A DNA stretch of 64,000 nt from Undaria pinnatifida (Eukaryota; Sar; Phaeophyceae; Laminariales; Alariaceae). Made by a program: the position numbers and the translations under genes. The notes beneath the pieces were generated by a model. That model was given only the letters and a program-made list of their open reading frames with translations. It had not been told where the DNA came from and searched no databases. The first letter of the stretch is position 1, and each line of letters starts with the position of its first letter. The DNA is taken from NCBI GenBank assembly GCA_012845835.1, contig JABAKD010000016.1, positions 9,872,121 to 9,936,120 on the forward strand, given 5' to 3'. Shown here piece after piece: positions 61,500-64,000 of the stretch.

Positions 61500-63335
61500 C
61501 CCCCCCTTCCCCCTCCCCCCGGCCGCTTAGAGATGCCAACGGTGGATGACGCTGCCGCAGCCTTTGCGCGTCGCTTTGCAGCTTTGCGTCTCTCAGTTTC
61601 ATGCCAATTCCGCATGAACAACTCGGCTCCCTCCTCTACTCTTCGAAACCATCTGCCAGCCTTCTGAGCAGCCTTTCGCCATCCTTCGAATTTCATTCCA
61701 AAAACCGACATATCCTCCTTCAGATGATCCATCCAGTCTTTCTCTTGCCCCCATGAGTAGCCTTTACCCCCAACAAACTCCCCAAACATCACCCTCTGTG
61801 GCAGACGCTCCTCCCCCATGCGTGCCACGAATCCCGCAAACAAAATCCTCCGTTTGCGCACTATCACCTCAACGCTCTCGGAATCTGTCTGGGCAAGCGC
61901 GTCGGCGTACGATAGGGTGTGGTCGTCGCGCTTCCGTTTCCGCCATCCAAGGCATCGGAGGAGCATGGAGCGGTGAACCCGACGTAGCCTGTCATAGTCA
62001 GGCTTCTTCGGGCTCCACGTCATGCAACCGTACAGCAGTGTCTCGACCACCTCAGCTTTCAGCAACCGCACCTTCAACCGTAAACGCACACCCGGGCGAT
62101 CATAGATTTCCATCTTGTACCGCTGGAAACACGCCCAGGCCCTCTGAAGACGCCGCGTTATTTCAGTGCTAAGGTTTCTGTCTGCGGTGATAGCCCCGCC
62201 CAAGTATACAAACTGGATTGTTTGTTTGTAAACCTGGCCGGCTGCATTGATCGTGAAGGACACCTTCCCCCCGCTTTTGGTTTCCAGGCACATTATCTCT
62301 GTTTTTGCCTCGGATACTGTAAGCCCGAACGACGAACACGCAGTCACGATCGTCGTCATCATCCTCTCCAGACCTTCTGATGATCGCGATACGATGCCCG
62401 CATCGTCCGCGTACAGCATACCCCACACTCTCTGCACCCCCTCCCCCTCCTTCCCCCTCCGTCCGTCGACTTTGCCTGTGCGTGAAGTGCCCTTCGCGCC
62501 TTCCTTCTTTCGTTGAAGCTGCACCATGTTGTCCGTGATGGCTGCTTCAGCGAGGAAGCGTTTCTCGGCCACACGCAGTACCGCAGTGAAAAAACATGTT
62601 GAACAGCAGTGGCGCGAGCACGCATCCTTGCCTGAGACCTTGCCCCACGTCGAACTTATCCGAGCACTCTCCATCATCCAGCCGCACGCATGCTTGCATA
62701 CCGTCGTGGAATTTGCGGATGACGGCGAGCATTCTCGGTGGCACGCCAAAACGAGCAAGGACATCCCACAAAAGGCTTCGGTCGACGGAGTCGTATGCTT
62801 TGGTGAGGTCGATAAAGCACATGTACAAGGGGGTGTCCTTCTTCCGCGCCAGTTCCTGCAGTCGTCGTACTACGAACATCATGTCAACCGTCGAGCGTTG
62901 GGGTCTGAACCCACACTGTTCCTCCGGCAGAATGTTCTCGCGTTCGCAATAGTCACTCAGGCGACCCGCGATGACTTTGAGGAGTACTTTACCGGCGTGA
63001 GCCACGAGGGAGATGCCACGATAATTGCCACACTCAGTCCGATCTTTCTTCTTGTGAAGCACCTTAATCGTAGCATCTTTCCATTGTTGGGGTACGCCAC
63101 CCCCCCTCCACACAGCGACGATGATATGGTGGAAGTTTCCGAGGGTGTTGAATTCTCCTTCGTCGGCCAAAACCTTCAAGAGCTCGGCCGGGAGACCATC
63201 GGGCCCTACCGCCTTTCGGTTCGCCAGCGCCCGGATCGCCTCCTCTACTTCGTACCTAGACGGGACATCGTCCAGTGGTCTGCACGGGGGCCACTGCTCA
63301 AGCTCGCCCACAGTAAGAGCCCAGCGATGTTTCTA
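61500..63335 (-). mobile_element. 5'-truncated LINE (APE-type non-LTR retrotransposon)
   Basis: Minus-strand element holding the reverse transcriptase and C-terminal region but no endonuclease. It is cut off at about 63335, just upstream of the start of the RT domain. The coding region ends near 61530 and passes into a C-rich low-complexity tract (61420-61520). A further repeat (60655-61390) abuts its 3' side and recurs in intron 1. No target duplication was identified. Clade not assigned. Confidence 0.88.
61530..63311 (-). pseudogene. LINE reverse transcriptase, frameshifted
   Basis: RNA-dependent DNA polymerase of a LINE. Frame one (63311-62590) shows [36 protein letters not shown], the catalytic [13 protein letters not shown] and [15 protein letters not shown]. 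Frame two (62600 down to about 61530) carries LYADDAGIVSRS with the catalytic YADD, VSEAKTEIMCL, then the thumb and C-terminal region with FVARMGEERLPQRVMF and RRVEEGAELFMRNWH. The frames meet at a T-homopolymer near 62590-62596, consistent with one extra T. The upstream frame has a TAG near 63335 where homology ends. The endonuclease domain is absent, so the copy is dead on arrival. Confidence 0.88.
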
Positions 63336-63399
63336 AAAAGGGCCCGTCTTATCGAAGCGCATGAAAAATCGTGAGTCGATTTTTTTCAGAATTGAACTA

Positions 63400-64000
63400 G
63401 TTTAATGAAAAATACCCGAATAGTAAGGGCCCGAATTAAGGGCCCAGATTAACGAGGAACTTGCAAAATCGAATTTCGATTTTTTTTTATAGAATTGAAT
63501 TTAATTTGCATCTGATTGGTCAAGAAATGAATCACCAAGCAGGCATTCTCAGAATTATTACGAAAAATCAAATTCAACAAAGGAGTAAAAAAAGACTTTC
63601 TCGGTCGGACTTAGTCGAAAATCAAAATTGAATTTAGGGGGTTTGTCCACCTAGACATGGCTTGTTCTGTGTAACCGAAGCCGGCCACGCGAATTGGTGC
63701 CATGTCGTCGGCTGATTGAGAGGCGAGAAGCCAACATTGCGAGAGGTAGGACCACCGGAGCAGCCGCCGCGCGGCCTCCGAAGGTCCTTAGCACAGCGTA
63801 GACCGCCTGCGACGCTTCGAAAACAACCGAGACCGCCGCAAACCCAGTTTTTCGTCGCCCTGCACCTCGAAAGTTACACGACCAACTACCACATGATGAC
63901 TTCGCGCAGAAGTTCGACCGCTAAATCCCCGTCGCTGCTGCCCGTGTCGGGCGGCGGGGTGGCGCCAGCCCATCCAAGAGACACCTAGAGCCATAGCCTC
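63400..64000. other. Right edge, no supported gene
   Basis: AT-rich TTTTTT/AAATCGAATT repeats at 63365-63630, then GC-rich sequence. A plus-strand ORF at 63896 (MMTSRRSSTAKSPSLL...) stops 14 bases before the window end. It could be a first exon but nothing supports it. Confidence 0.35.

Noticed and set aside
62526-63374. 282-codon plus-strand ORF
   Set aside because: It lies antisense to the LINE reverse transcriptase, whose minus-strand reading shows all RT motifs.

Overview
The window reads as nuclear DNA of a eukaryote with intron-rich genes, spliceosomal GT-AG introns and a very heavy load of repeats. It holds no bacterial-type operon, rRNA, CRISPR array or intact virus-like element. I suspect a photosynthetic stramenopile such as a brown alga. 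The reasons are a polyol/hexose-type sugar porter, introns packed with simple repeats, and a LINE of the kind I associate with those genomes. This is only an inference.

One gene can be reconstructed with confidence. It is a 12-exon, 569-residue MFS sugar/polyol transporter on the minus strand, running from a start codon at 45789 to a stop at 23197. All eleven junctions are GT-AG and phase-consistent, and the diagnostic family motifs appear in order. The introns total about 20.9 kb (the first alone is 10.25 kb) and hold most of the repeats in 23-45 kb. They include a hAT-like foldback MITE with a telomere-like (GGGTC)n core, copies of a GACGCGTG...CACGCGTC MITE, and two partial duplications of exon-intron boundaries that leave decoy half-exons.

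From 1 to about 22.7 kb I find no convincing gene. The stretch is a mosaic of short dispersed repeats (a tRNA-headed SINE, poly(C)-tailed repeats, MITEs), minisatellites (one with a 216-bp higher-order period) and microsatellites. One short coding-like patch lies at 22.28-22.43 kb.

From 45,997 to 59,958 there is one striking composite. Three tandem units of about 4.4 kb, almost identical, sit between inverted ~290-bp arms, plus a 44-bp start of a fourth unit. Each unit carries a (GGTGC)n array whose length differs between units (n, n+1, n+3), a copy of a dispersed repeat, a tRNA-like module and a 13-bp-stem hairpin at the junction. The left arm ends about 200 bp upstream of the transporter start codon. 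The right arm ends about 60 bp upstream of a weak plus-strand ORF, so the block may sit between two divergent transcription units.

From 60.6 kb to the end there is a repeat also found scrambled at 40.6-44.6 kb (inside intron 1), then a 5'-truncated LINE on the minus strand (about 61.5-63.33 kb) with recognisable reverse transcriptase motifs and one homopolymer frameshift.
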